A stretch of DNA of 64,000 nucleotides from Plasmopara viticola (Eukaryota; Oomycota; Peronosporomycetes; Peronosporales; Peronosporaceae), in contig MBPM02000068.1 in NCBI GenBank assembly GCA_001695595.3, positions 248,001 to 312,000 on the forward strand. The letters are read 5' to 3'. Numbering within the stretch: position 1 is the stretch's first letter; the number at the start of each line of letters is the position of its first letter. The notes under the pieces were generated by a model. It saw only the letters and a list, made by a program, of their open reading frames with translations. It searched no databases and was not told the DNA's origin. This document shows positions 23,436 to 34,228 of the stretch, piece after piece. The translations under genes were made by a program, and so were the position numbers.

Positions 23436-24110
23436 GTGCAAATGCGCTACAGGTTATTGAGCGCTTCAAGTTTCTCGTTGCATCAAGAGGCGATCAGAAG
23501 AAAAGGATTCTCCTTTTTACGAAGAGGTTTTGGCGAAGATATTGAATCATGGATCTTCGCAACCAAGCAGTACTACGCTAAAAAGCGCCAATTGATGACA
23601 GCAGATGCGTCCGACTTTGTGACGCTTATCTTAAGTATTTTACGCAAATTCGCACTGAATTGGCACCGTGCCTTTATCGCCGACTGCGAGCGCATGAACG
23701 TGCACAAGAAAAGGGCACTGTTTGAAACTCAATTGCGCACACGCTTCAGCTCGAATATAATCTTCGAGAGCGGGTGTTCACCCGAAACAAAGATAAACTA
23801 TCCACGAATACGTCTCTGAACTTCAGGACTTGATGTCCCAGACTTAATTTAGAATTGTTGAACTGGAAAAGCAATTTTTTTATAATTGCTTCCAATTCCG
23901 AGTGTGTCGATTACTCGGGCAGGCCAAATCGTATATCGACCAAGCCATTCAAGACGTCGTCTACAGAATAGGATTTCGTGCCAACAAGTGATAACCTCAA
24001 AAACAAAAGCGCTTTGAAAAAAATAAGCACAACAACGACAACTGGACTAAATCGGCAACATGTAACAATTGTGGCGTTGTCGGCCACATATCGCCGCAAT
24101 ATATCGCTCC
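23436..24110 (+). pseudogene. Gag remnant with degraded zinc knuckle (element A)
   Basis: An open stretch (23436-23819) carries a retrotransposon-type capsid: a basic segment, then ALNWHRAFIADCERM and a helix near the end. The same segment is recognisable in element B (47485-47679, -: VLNWYPAFIANCELM). Downstream near 24060-24110 another frame carries CNNCGVVGHISPQY, a CCHC knuckle whose last Cys is Tyr. Gag binds and packages RNA; this copy is broken by stops and the lost zinc ligand. Confidence 0.7.
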
Positions 24111-24189
24111 TAAACGTAAGGAAGCAAATTGTTATGTTAGACTTGCAGTATATGTTATCCTCGGAGCTGAAGCTCAAGATTTAAAAGAC

Positions 24190-25780
24190 TTTGGTCAAGA
24201 GAGACCCGTCAGCGTCTTCACCGACAATGGATGTAGTCCTGACGGTGTATCCGAAGACTTAGTAAAGCGTTTTGAGCTCAAAGGAATCAAAGGTGAGATG
24301 ATTCCAATAGACCTTAGTTTACGACCGGGTTGTTCGCCGCCCCCGATGGACGGTGCACATGAACGTGCAGATACCTGGTTTTCCTATTACATGGGAAACT
24401 TTCCAAGTCATGCCCGTCCCTGAAAATAAGTATGTTGTTACTGGCATGATGTCGCTTCGTGAGCAAAATCCAGACTTCAACTGGACTGCAGCATGTCTCC
24501 TCGCGAGAAGCACCACACGGCGATTCAACTAGAATCGCGTAATCAACGTCCGTTCAGATAAACTCCTGGACAGAGCAAGGCTCGAATCAATCAGAGCTGC
24601 AAGATTTTCGATCACTATCGGCAACAAGGCCACCACGGCCGTCATGGAATGACGCAGCTAAAAATGTTGCGTCACGACAAAGACATTGAAGCTGTATTTG
24701 TCGTCAACTCCCATGATTTCGGAAAGGCTGAGAGCTTCAAGAATCAAAGGTTGGAATCGTTTGAAGGAAATCCGGCGTATGAAATGCTACGCAAGTATGC
24801 GAACACATTACTTTGCACAGAGCTTCCAGGCGAGACACCTCCAGTACAAGAAGGAACTAAGCACGAAATTTTGCTCAATTCTGGTACCAAATCGATATCC
24901 GTCAACAATATGGTCAGAGTTCTGAACACCGTGGAACAATTCAAGAATGAACAAGAGCGATGATCCAAGAAGGCATTCGAGAAAGTACGTCTGCCTTTTC
25001 GGCGTCAACGTTTTGTGTCAAGTAGCCTGCAGGATAATGCATTGTGCACGATTATCGTCAGCTCAATCTAGCGACAAATTTGCCGGCGACACCGATGCTG
25101 CGTACGGAAGACACTTAGGACGCCATGTCCGGAAGTCATTGATTTTCGCGTATGAAGCTAAAGAACAGCATGTTGTCAAAGTGCCAGTTCTGCGTGGATA
25201 AGTTTTCATGCCTAAAGAGTTTGTCGGACGAAAAGACGTCTGAATAAACCACGACAAGACAAATTTTATCGCAGAATGGCCTTTGCCCGATACAAAAAAG
25301 CAAAGAAGCGCTTCTTGGGCGCTACAAAGTATCGCTTGACGCCCCCACACGTTTTAAATCTTCCAAACTTCTCAAATTCTCTTATACGAAACAAAGCCTT
25401 AAATTTTGCGAAAGGAGGGAGAGCAAATGCACCCAATTGCATTTACTGGTCGAAAGATGTAGCCAACCATGTTTAACTATTCTGTACGGGAGCAAGAGCA
25501 ACTTGCAATTGTGCATGCGCTAGAAGTATGGCATGCGTATCTTCTCGATCGAACATTCAAGGTCAAAACGGATCACGAAAGTATTCAGATGATCCTGACG
25601 CAGAAGACTACAAATCGCAGAGTATCTCCATGGTGTCTTTGTTAGAGTGGATTCCAGGTGAAGCTTACACCGTAGCTGATGCACTGTCACGCAATCCGGA
25701 ATTTGAGAGTAATGCTGCCATAGAGAGCAGCTGGAAACGGCTAAGAACCGCGAGATCGTGGCGACAATCAAAACGAACGA
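24190..25780 (+). pseudogene. Protease / reverse transcriptase / RNase H remnant (element A)
   Basis: A protease-like frame (24200-24330) contains FTDNGCSPD where a D-S/T-G site is expected. The reverse transcriptase N-terminus follows (24750-25130: ELPGETPPVQEGTKHEI, later a PF-S-P and HDYRQLN pattern in another frame). The chain then jumps to the RT/RNase H connection (EFVGRKDV, AEWPLPDTKK). The palm with its catalytic Asp pair is absent. RNase H is recognisable at about 25420-25640 (FNYSVREQEQLAIVHALEVW, TDHESIQMILTQKTTNRRV), followed by IPGEAYTVADALSRNPE. Several stops and frameshifts. Confidence 0.75.
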
Positions 25781-25929
25781 GGTCACAGTTGCTCAATTTG
25801 CAATGACGATGGATATCGTGGAATAAAGACCTACAGTGCACACTTAAGAAGTCGAAAAGGGAGATGATGTGTCAAAGTACTCATTGCAGGATGGTGTTTT
25901 GTATTACCAAACTGGCGAAGATGGAACGC

Positions 25930-26750
25930 CACGACCGTGTAATCCACACGACGAAGATCTGGATATTCGTGTCATCTGTGAGAATCATGATTTTGTACCG
26001 GCAGGCCACCCAGGATTTTTAAAAGACGTATCTGGCTGAGCGTCAAGAGTAGTACTGGCCAAAATTCACGAAGTGCATCCAACGCTATGTCAACTTTTCA
26101 ATCGTGTCTTTACAGGAAAACAGAAATGGTTCTGATGCCGTCATGGTGATTGTTGATCGCTTGACAAAAAAAGCCGTGTTTATCGCTCCAACGACAACGG
26201 ATAATACTGCAGAAATTGCAAAAGTCTTCATGAAAATTTATATAAAGGACCTTGGCATACCAAAGACAATTGTGTCCGACCAAGACACCAAGTTCACATT
26301 CACGTTATGGCAAGCAATCGTGCCTTCTCTGAGAACGCAACACAATTTGGCTTCAGGTTTTAGGCCGCAAAGTGATGGACAGACTGAAAGCATTAATTGT
26401 TTTATTGGAGATTTTGTCCCATCTCAGCCAAATGCAAACACTCACTCCGATTATTCTGTGCTGAGGTTTCGTCAACCCAAACACAATAATCGGGAGGACT
26501 GGTAGCAATTGGTTGAGATATCCTAGAATGGACGCGTTGGAATGTCACCTTTCGAAGCGGATCTAGGATATGCTCCTTATACGCCGGATGCTGTGGCGTT
26601 AGATCCAGAATTTCGTAAGTTAAAAAAATCAGCACACGAGTTTCTACTACGTCAAGAAACGCTACTTAATGTCGCAAAGGACCTAATGAGCGAAGCACAA
26701 GAGCGCTTGAAGAACTATTATGACACAAATAGACTTGTCCAAGACTTTTA
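25930..26750 (+). pseudogene. Integrase remnant (element A)
   Basis: Before the core lies the tail of an HHCC-type zinc domain (GHPGFLKDVS, then YWPKFTKCIQRYV). The core (26104-26505) shows the integrase acidic pattern in order: IVDRLTKKAVFI, then IVSDQDTKFT, then PQSDGQTES. The C-terminal part follows at 26542-26751 (MSPFEADLGYAPYTPDAV). In-frame stops and a frame change after about 26505 break it. In live elements this enzyme inserts the cDNA into the genome. Confidence 0.8.
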
Positions 26751-26957
26751 AGTTAGCGATATGTGCTTTTGGACGGCAAAGTTTAAATGTCCGTCACAAG
26801 GGTTTTGCTCAGTCGAAGAAAGTCTCGCAGAGAAACATTGGCTTATTCCTGGTTGTGAAGAGAGTTTGGCAAGATTTCTATGAGTCAGGACTATCGGAGA
26901 TAATGAAGCTGCACCTAGTGTTTCACACTTTACTGTTAAAGCTGTATAGAAAGAGTC

Positions 26958-27140
26958 ATGTTGGCCGATGACCCCGAGGAAGAACTCGTTGAAGCCGTAA
27001 TTGAACATCGTAAGCACAAGGAAAGCTTACAGTACAAAGTTTGGTGGCTTGGTGAAACCAAGAAAGAAGCCACTCGGAAGCCCGTGGAGCATCTAAGAAA
27101 GATTTTTGGACTCATCGATCTCTGCTTGGAAGCCAACACG
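26958..27140 (+). pseudogene. Chromodomain remnant at the integrase C-terminus (element A)
   Basis: Residues EEELVEAVIEHRKHKESLQY followed by KVWWLGETKKEATRKPVEHL fit a chromodomain: the opening E-L/V-E-A-I motif, the V-x-W-x-G strand and the final W/R-E-P-x-x-x-L segment. Element B has the matching FEEQLADAVIEHQEEWKF near 43800-43890 on the - strand. In chromoviruses this domain is thought to steer integration toward marked chromatin. Confidence 0.8.
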
Positions 27141-27184
27141 ATGAGCCCTGTTTTACAAAGAAGCATCTTCTCGAAGGTAAGTCA

Positions 27185-27630
27185 TAAGACGTACCGTAGC
27201 CACCGGTGGTTTTGCCGGTAACGGCTTTTACGCAAAACAATTAAAATATTTCCAAATTGCATATGCATTAGTACTATCCATAGGAATAGACAATTATACA
27301 GTTTCAGACAAGAAGACAGTTTCAGATGTCCCATGATCGTTGAGCCCCAAGATACCCTTTTGGCTAAAAGAAAGTTAGGATGTGCTTAAAGTCAGATGGA
27401 TTAAAGTAGAATGATGGCTTTAATATGGTAGCAGTAGATGGTTGAGAGCCATATAACGTACGCTGAAGCAAGAAAACAAGTTGAAAGAGCTCTTCGATTA
27501 TCGTCATCTCTTATTTTGCGTAAAGCAACAAAACTCCTTCTCTTCTACGACTTAAACTTGCCCGCGCATCAACCTCGTCCGACGGCCGACTTTAATCAGC
27601 TTCCTCCGCGACTGTGTAACAGCCGCATGG
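27185..27630 (+). mobile_element. 3' LTR of element A, truncated
   Basis: This follows the chromodomain and is the inverted match of 22640-22250 (GCATATGCATTAGTACTATC, GACAGTTTC, TGAAGCAAGAAAA, TCCGACGGCCGA). It begins near GGTTTTGCCGGTAACGGC and ends about 27630, where similarity to the other LTRs stops; the downstream third is missing. Confidence 0.75.
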
Positions 27631-27639
27631 TGAGCATCA

Positions 27640-29555
27640 GTAGCTACCATGATCAAACCCACCCATGGAATTTACTGTGAGTTGTCGTCTTCGACTTCAA
27701 CATCTTCCCTCTGGTACTTAGCCTTGATGCCATTATCAATGGGAATTATTTTTCTGGGATTGTTATGCCCCCCCCTGCATTCACGGGTGATGGTTTTATT
27801 TTCTTGATCGGTGAGTCTGACGGCAAGCTTGACATCGTTTTAATTTCCTTCCACCGTTTTACTTTAGGCTTCTTGGTAGCCTTAGAGGCAAGTGTCGGCC
27901 GAAGCGCAAGTTTTAGTCAAAGCATCGTCACCACTCTCATCCCCCAAAGGCAGAGGAGGTTTGTGCGGAGATGTTCGTGAGGGCACGCCTTCCCCGCGAT
28001 GGCAGAAGAAAATGCTCTTTTATAGCCTTTCTTGCTTTAATGACTTATCGTTAAACAAAACATTTTGTATTCGCCACTCAAAGTGTAGGCGCAGCCTTTG
28101 ACGCAGAGACTACCCTTTGATAAGAAAGCTGGATGACTACTCTTTCGTTAATAGTCCCGACTGACTGGCAGTTTTCTTTGATGCCTGCTTAACGATCGTC
28201 ATGGTCACATCACCGACTCACAGCCAGACTTATACTTTTTTCATTTTAACAAAGAAGCAATAAGTGATGAGCTTTGGGACTCCCTCACCACCGGGTTTCG
28301 TCGCTGACCACTTTCTCGGACTGGTCTGATAAGCCTTTACAAAGGCGAGATGAGGGAAAGTAAACCCTTTCGATTAATAATACTCATCCGATGGAGGTCA
28401 GGCGTCGGAACGTACGCTAATCTACTGTGCGCGCCGCGAGAGCTCTATGAAGTTATCCTCACGTGTTGTTTAGAAAAAGAATCTGGTGTATTAGAGTCAT
28501 TGTTTTAGTGTGATCATACAGCAGCAAAGCGTGTGCTTTGAAGCCGTATCCAATCCCGCTTGAAGTTTTCCCTTGGCGTCAACACAATATAAACAAACAA
28601 AGGTAGTTCGCACGCGATTTTTGAAATACGGTCACCCACACTATTTAGTGGGACATCCAGTGTAAACTTTTAGCGAATCCTGCCCCCCCCGATGAAATGA
28701 CCATTGGACAAATAAACAAACGTGAGCGACAATTTGCTGATTTGGTGAAGTCACCTCGGGTTTAAGGCTACTCCTTCGTGTCACCAAGAGACCGCAGCTT
28801 AAGAAAAAAAGCACATATTGCTTCTAAATTCACATTTATGCAGTCATGATAAAACCCATCCAACGGCTTCACGAACTCTTTGTGCGAAATCGTGCCACTT
28901 CATAAGAATCTATTGGAGCCTGTGTAATCGCTTTGCGATTTTTCAATGGAAGCGTCGCTAGCTTTAACGGTCAAAAGTTGCCGAAAAAGTCGCATCAACG
29001 TTGGCCTTGCGACTTTTTTAATAGAAGTAGCAGCTCCTGCGCAAACGATTGTACGCGCTTCAGATTCATGTCATAGGTGGTTCTAGCTACACTCTTCGAG
29101 GGTGATTCAGGACTTTATCGACTCCGTGTATTTGTTGCAGAAGTGAATGATGTAGCCTATAAAAGTACCAGGTCGAGCCAAATAACACATTTCTTAGAAA
29201 ATGTTTATCGGTCTTTATACTTTACTGATATAAGCCGACTCGAACTTTTATCTGCGCAAAAGTGTGTTAGTTTGCCAGGCTGCAGATGTTAAATTTCGCA
29301 AAAGATGAAAACTGCCGTGATTGGGTAAAAAGGAGCGTATTGTCACTAATTCTAAGGATGCAAAATCCGAAAATATCAAAGGTCTCAGAGCATAGAAAAA
29401 GCACTTGAGCTCTACCAGTAATTACTCAATAGCAACGTACTCAATTATGATGAAAATAATGGCTTCATTTGATGATCTTACATTGCCTGGACAAAAAGAG
29501 CTGACAAGCTTACGTCTACCCTCATCAACGTGCAGCCAATGCATTGTCGTAAGCA
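27640..29555. other. No gene seen
   Basis: Short open stretches (27765-27980, 27892-28101 and 29077-29292) have no motif. Probably decayed repeat DNA. Confidence 0.4.
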
Positions 29556-29559
29556 TCAC

Positions 29560-30205
29560 AGAAGACGCTTAATGGCTGAGTCTCGTCCGGCAAGAAAGAA
29601 AAGCCAGGACAAGAATCTGCTGACAAATTTTCTGGATCCTTTTAGAAGCATCCTGGTGCTAGCTATACATAGAAATTTTAATGGAGATTGAACAAAAACT
29701 GTGCAAGAATAGCAAGCTGCAACTATGCTTATTCGCTTCCTCAAGCATTACAAAAACGTGACGTTGGCTAAATGGAAAGATTTTCCATTTTTCGGGGCCT
29801 TCATTTGCTATTTGGCTACCAATGTAGCAGCTTAGATCCTTAGTCTTCTCTGCCAAAAAGACACCTTTTTTGTTGTCGGTATAGAGTTTCTTGTACACAC
29901 TTGCATTCAGTGGCAAAATAAACGCGTTTTTAGTGCCGAATGATCCATTTCAGACCTGCCATAGACAAATGCTATATCGGAACGTGTCTGGCAAACGCAC
30001 GTTATGGTCAAAATCGTTGTGTGACCAAAAGATCAACATTATCGGGGCGTTTGATAGCCATGAAGGCATCATGTAGCATACTTGTAGGTGTACTTATCGC
30101 AATGAGGGGTATACTCTACTCCCCCATTTAGGTTTATAGCATTCATTCACCAAATTCAGTGCACTGTGGATCGCACACTTGGACACGTTGCTTAGCAAGA
30201 CGTCC
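29560..30205 (-). mobile_element. Copia-like integrase-end remnant, second copy of the 14.5 kb repeat
   Basis: On the - strand, a run near 29940-29820 reads FGTKNAFILPLNASVYKKLY, then DNKKGVFLAE. This resembles the stretch after the copia integrase core (FGxxxF-V/I-x-x... KxD-x-KSxKGVFLGY). The part at 29985-30205 aligns with 14495-14750. Stops interrupt all frames. The copia call is tentative. Confidence 0.4.
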
Positions 30206-30398
30206 GGATACGAAATGGAAAAACTACTGACCCTAATCAATCTGCATTGAATTACGAAAGGTGCTCGCATAATTTTCGAAGGTGGTCCAAAATCTGAAAC
30301 AAAGTTTTAAACAGCGGTTTGGCTATTTAAACTGCTGTACGCTAAATTCGTATCCGACCAAATACTCGTTAGAAGCACATATGGTATGCACGAAGCCC

Positions 30399-30516
30399 GT
30401 TAAGCATCACCGCTATAGAAGAGAATAGATGGTCTGAAATACGATGGATGAGCGAACGTTAAGCATCACCGCTATAGAAGAGAATAGATGGTCTGAAATA
30501 CGATGGATGAGCGAAC
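30399..30516. repeat. Perfect 59-bp tandem duplication
   Basis: Two identical 59-bp units lie head to tail (30399-30457 and 30458-30516), each starting GTTAAGCATCACCGCTATAG and ending ATGGATGAGCGAAC. I see no mismatch. There is no gene here; the identity implies a recent replication slip or an assembly artefact. Confidence 0.95.
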
Positions 30517-31915
30517 ATCAAGACACGAACATTAGTTCTCGTCCACCATGCAAAAATTTACAGCTGTCTCTAATGAAGTCTGACAGTCGTGATGAGCTAC
30601 TACGACGATAAAGAACGAGCAGTGACCGTAGCAATTGCCGCCTCTGATGTTCAAAATCCAATATTTGTCGTACGCGCAATAATTGCGAGTATCGCGACTA
30701 CATTTTCGGGGTAATTTATCTCCACAATCTGCAGCCCACCCGACTATCACACATCGCTGGCTGGTAGGGCAGAGGTGAAATTGCACGTCCACGCCAGGGT
30801 TCAAATCATGTGGATCACGTCCCAGTCCCGCGTCAAGCGACCATCCTTTCAAGCCATAGAGCCAGTCATTAGAGACAATTTGGCTCTATTCAATTGAGTT
30901 TAATAAACTATCAAAGTAGCTCACAATATAAACCTAGAACCAATTATATAATTTAATTGAAAGAGCTGTAAAAGTTTGATGCCTTTTTAAATGCAAGCCC
31001 ACATCGTTGTTTTTTTTCAAATCGCTGGTCTGCGAAATGATCGAGTGCGCGACTTGTCTCTCGAAATCAGCAGTAAAGCATTGTTTATGTCCGCGAGCGC
31101 TGCACGATGCATTTGCTCAATAATCGTTTCCGAAAGCGCTTCCAATAGCTTATGGAACTCGTAATCGTCTCAGTGTCGCTTCTTTAAACTTAAGGCTTGT
31201 ACCATATTGTATACTGCAAATGAGACGCCCACTTACTTGCAAGTAGTACTTCAATTCCACATCCAGGGTATCAATGATATCACTGAGGACGTAGCGGTGA
31301 AAGAAGTTCACCTACGGGCGTATTCTAAGCTATTCGATTAAAAATATGGGCATATATTATGTTAGACGATGTAAGTCATTGGCGAAGGAATCGGCAGATC
31401 CACTTGATGTCGGTCATTAACGTCGCTGTCTTACTTTTCGTGTCGACAAGCGGAGCAACTCCGAGCTTATAAATGGCAGGGCAATCATCGTCTTTGCACT
31501 GCACCTTTAATTGATCTATCACCTTGCCAGATTTGTTCTTGTTACACTTATGTTTCCTTGAAGTAACTTAAAAGTGCATATAAATAGAGGGGCTCTTAGC
31601 GGCACCCCCCTCTGCCTAGAGCTGCGCTCTCCTCTTTTTACTGACCAACAAAAGTACAGCTTCGTATCTTCAGCCACTGCTCTTTTCATAAATTAATAAG
31701 CGCCGGTAAACATTCTTATTAGCACCATTTTCCCAAACATTTATTCACATTACTTGTCACTATTGTACTTTGATCCAACCGGAAATACGCGCCGTGCATT
31801 ATCTGCATAAAGTTTCATTAAATTTAAGTCTAATTTCTTCACAATTGCAGGGAATTTGGTTGGCATTACCCGTCTCTAGTCACGCCAACGGAGAGGCACT
31901 CTCATTTGACCCATC
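30517..31915. other. No gene; short dispersed repeat near 30733-30807
   Basis: The 20-mer at 30733-30752 recurs exactly, inverted, at 38506-38525. Just downstream, 30798-30807 reads GGTTCAAATC, close to a pol III B box, but I cannot fold a tRNA around it. The remaining kilobase shows nothing recognisable. Confidence 0.35.
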
Positions 31916-32119
31916 TCATGAGAGACCGAACCTTTTAAAAATTGTTGTTACAGCTATGCAGTTATTGGAATGCTGATGATTTGAGCAGGTACGCTTGTTG
32001 TGTCCATCTTCTCGAAGAAACTTCCGGCATTTCCTTTGTGCTTGCGAAATTTGTGATGCCGCTACATGCTCGGATAGAGATGGTTTATGGCGAGTGAAAC
32101 TCTGTGCAACAAAACTCAC
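31916..32119 (-). pseudogene. Possible transposase tail with a broken zinc knuckle
   Basis: A - strand stretch contains KCRKFLREDGHNKRTC. The GHNKRTC ending is typical of the CCHC knuckle after the SWIM domain of Mutator-like transposases and related oomycete repeats; here the second cysteine is missing. The flanking residues carry stops. This is a weak call made from one motif. Confidence 0.3.
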
Positions 32120-34228
32120 AGTTGACCACGAGTATGTAAAATTCTCGGTTCTGGTACTATTGAGCTGCTATTATCGTTAAGTGATCCTTTATGAAAAACT
32201 TGAATGAAGTTTTGAGTAAAGTAACATACCCGGATGGCGCCATTTGGTATTTTACTTCCTTTTCAAGCGAATAATTTGACAGCAGTGGAAGGACCATTGT
32301 TTGCGGTTGCTGTAGCGACCAATGGTGATTAAAATCCGCGATCTTTTGTGGAATACCGGCGTCTAATCTGAAACGAAGCTTGCGCTTGCATCGGAGTTCG
32401 CTGATTTTTTGAAAACGCATGCATGCATGCTGATTGTGGACCTACTCGCCGTGCAAGATGGCAGAAACCATGAGCTAATGCACAATTGGGGTATCAACGA
32501 TAAAATACTTTAGATAATGCATACGATGACACTGTACGAACGACGTTGCTGCTTGCAATCAAATTGGCACGCTCGGCCTTCTTTGGCAATTTTTTGACTT
32601 GTTTCGACTCGTTACCAATCACTTGCGAGCAGCATGTTTTGATACACAACATTTAATTTAGATGCTGCGACCACAATCAACTCATTCAAAAAAGCATGGC
32701 TTCACTCTACTATAGAGATGACCGCATGCCCATGATGGGCAACGTTGCTGATCCATGAAAGGACATTTTGTGTTTGTGTTGCCGTAACTATATAAAGATA
32801 AGTACGCAACGACAAGAGCTGGAGCAATTTCTTGAGCACTGGCCCAGCAAGCTTCTTAATCGTCTTCATTGATTGAGTTGCACAAGCCCAACCACACTTT
32901 CCAAAAAAATTCGTTAACTTCGCTTGTTGTAAAGGGCTTTTTGTTCTTGCTTTTTTGTTGACATGCCAAAGGCATATTGGACTTCATGTGTCCGGCAATG
33001 TCGTTTAAGTTGCTGAAATCAAAGAAAGTTCTCAACCCACTTCTATTGTTGATTTTACCCGTTTAACATCGAGCAAAAACAATCGAAAAACTAGTCAAGA
33101 GCCCGGCTTTAGCCCTCGCTAAACAAAACACATCATTAGCTTTACTTGACAGCCAGTAAAGAGACCCTGTCAGACATCCCTATCGGCCTTATATGTTAAA
33201 TCCTTGGTGAAAACTGTGTTTGCACAGAACGTTCGCGCCGTGAATGATGCTATAACTGGCGCAATGAACGCACATCGGAGCCTATGTTCTGCGCTTGCCC
33301 TACCTGTATAGTATACCTTATCTGCTTCCATTTGATCCATCGACGCTTCAATTGGACTTCGGCCAGTCAACATTTCATTTAATATCTGATTTTGTAAAAT
33401 CTTTTTTTTTCAGAATAGCACCGAGCGAATCGTCCGGTGAACCGCAAAGGATGCGGGGTCAAAGAGGGCCTCATGTCTTGAATGCTCATCACATGTCAAT
33501 TTCATGTCCCTCAAGTAGTCACCAGATTGCTTCAAGATGCGTTCCGCATTAGCCAGCCATTGTCAGCTTATTTTCAGGGTATTCATGCTCCGTATACCAT
33601 TACCCTCTTTCTTGTAACAACCACTGTGAACGCATCCAATTCAAACCTTACTTAATTCACTTGTTTTGCTATTTGGAAGGAATAAATCTCACAACAAAGC
33701 CATATTTTGGCAAAAGCCTCTCAGAGCTTTCCGTTTTATAAAAAGTAGGCAAAGTCGCATTTTCGAGGCTCGACATGATGGTTACGTAATAAAGCAATGA
33801 CATATAATCTGAGGAATTGGTGGTGGTAAGAATGTCTACCGGCGCTTATTATAGAAGAAGCGGTGGATGGATATGAAATGTACTTTTATTGGTTACTAGA
33901 GAGAAAGAGTGTAGCTATAGGCGCTTCCACAACTACTTTTTCTTGGAATGTGATTGCTGTTGTGCCGCTTGCAGGCATTTGTAACCTCGCTTATAATACT
34001 TTTACCGCGTCACTTAAGAAGCGACTTGAAGCAGCGTTTGGAAGATTCGTTTTCCTTTGAAGCCATGCGGAATGTTGTTTGGATACTATGGGATGCCGCT
34101 GGTGGAGATGAAAGCGTATTCTCTAAAGCTGCCTTATAAATAAAGAGTTGTTGCGTCGAATCGAAAATACAGTGTATTCTCTTTTTTTCTTTGGGTTGAG
34201 AAAGGTACCAGTTTGTTGATCCCAGAGC
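32120..34228. other. No gene seen; 5' flank of the TBC-like gene
   Basis: AT-rich, with short open stretches only (32157-32420, 33170-33373, 33295-33552 and 33863-34060). The last few hundred bases must include the promoter of the gene at 34229 but show no obvious element. Confidence 0.4.

Larger units (their letters stand above)
22690..27200 (+). mobile_element. Ty3/gypsy chromovirus remnant A (internal region)
   Basis: Decayed internal part of a Ty3/gypsy retrotransposon with the order gag, zinc knuckle, protease, reverse transcriptase, RNase H, integrase and chromodomain. That order and the terminal chromodomain place it among the chromoviruses. The untranslated leader (22690-22800) and gag start align with element B at 48050-48600 (- strand). 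Many stops and frame changes break the frame, and most of the reverse transcriptase palm is deleted (near 25195-25215). It cannot be autonomous. Confidence 0.85.

Noticed and set aside
30720..30860. Possible tRNA from GGTTCAAATC
   Set aside because: The flanking bases do not form a T stem or acceptor stem.
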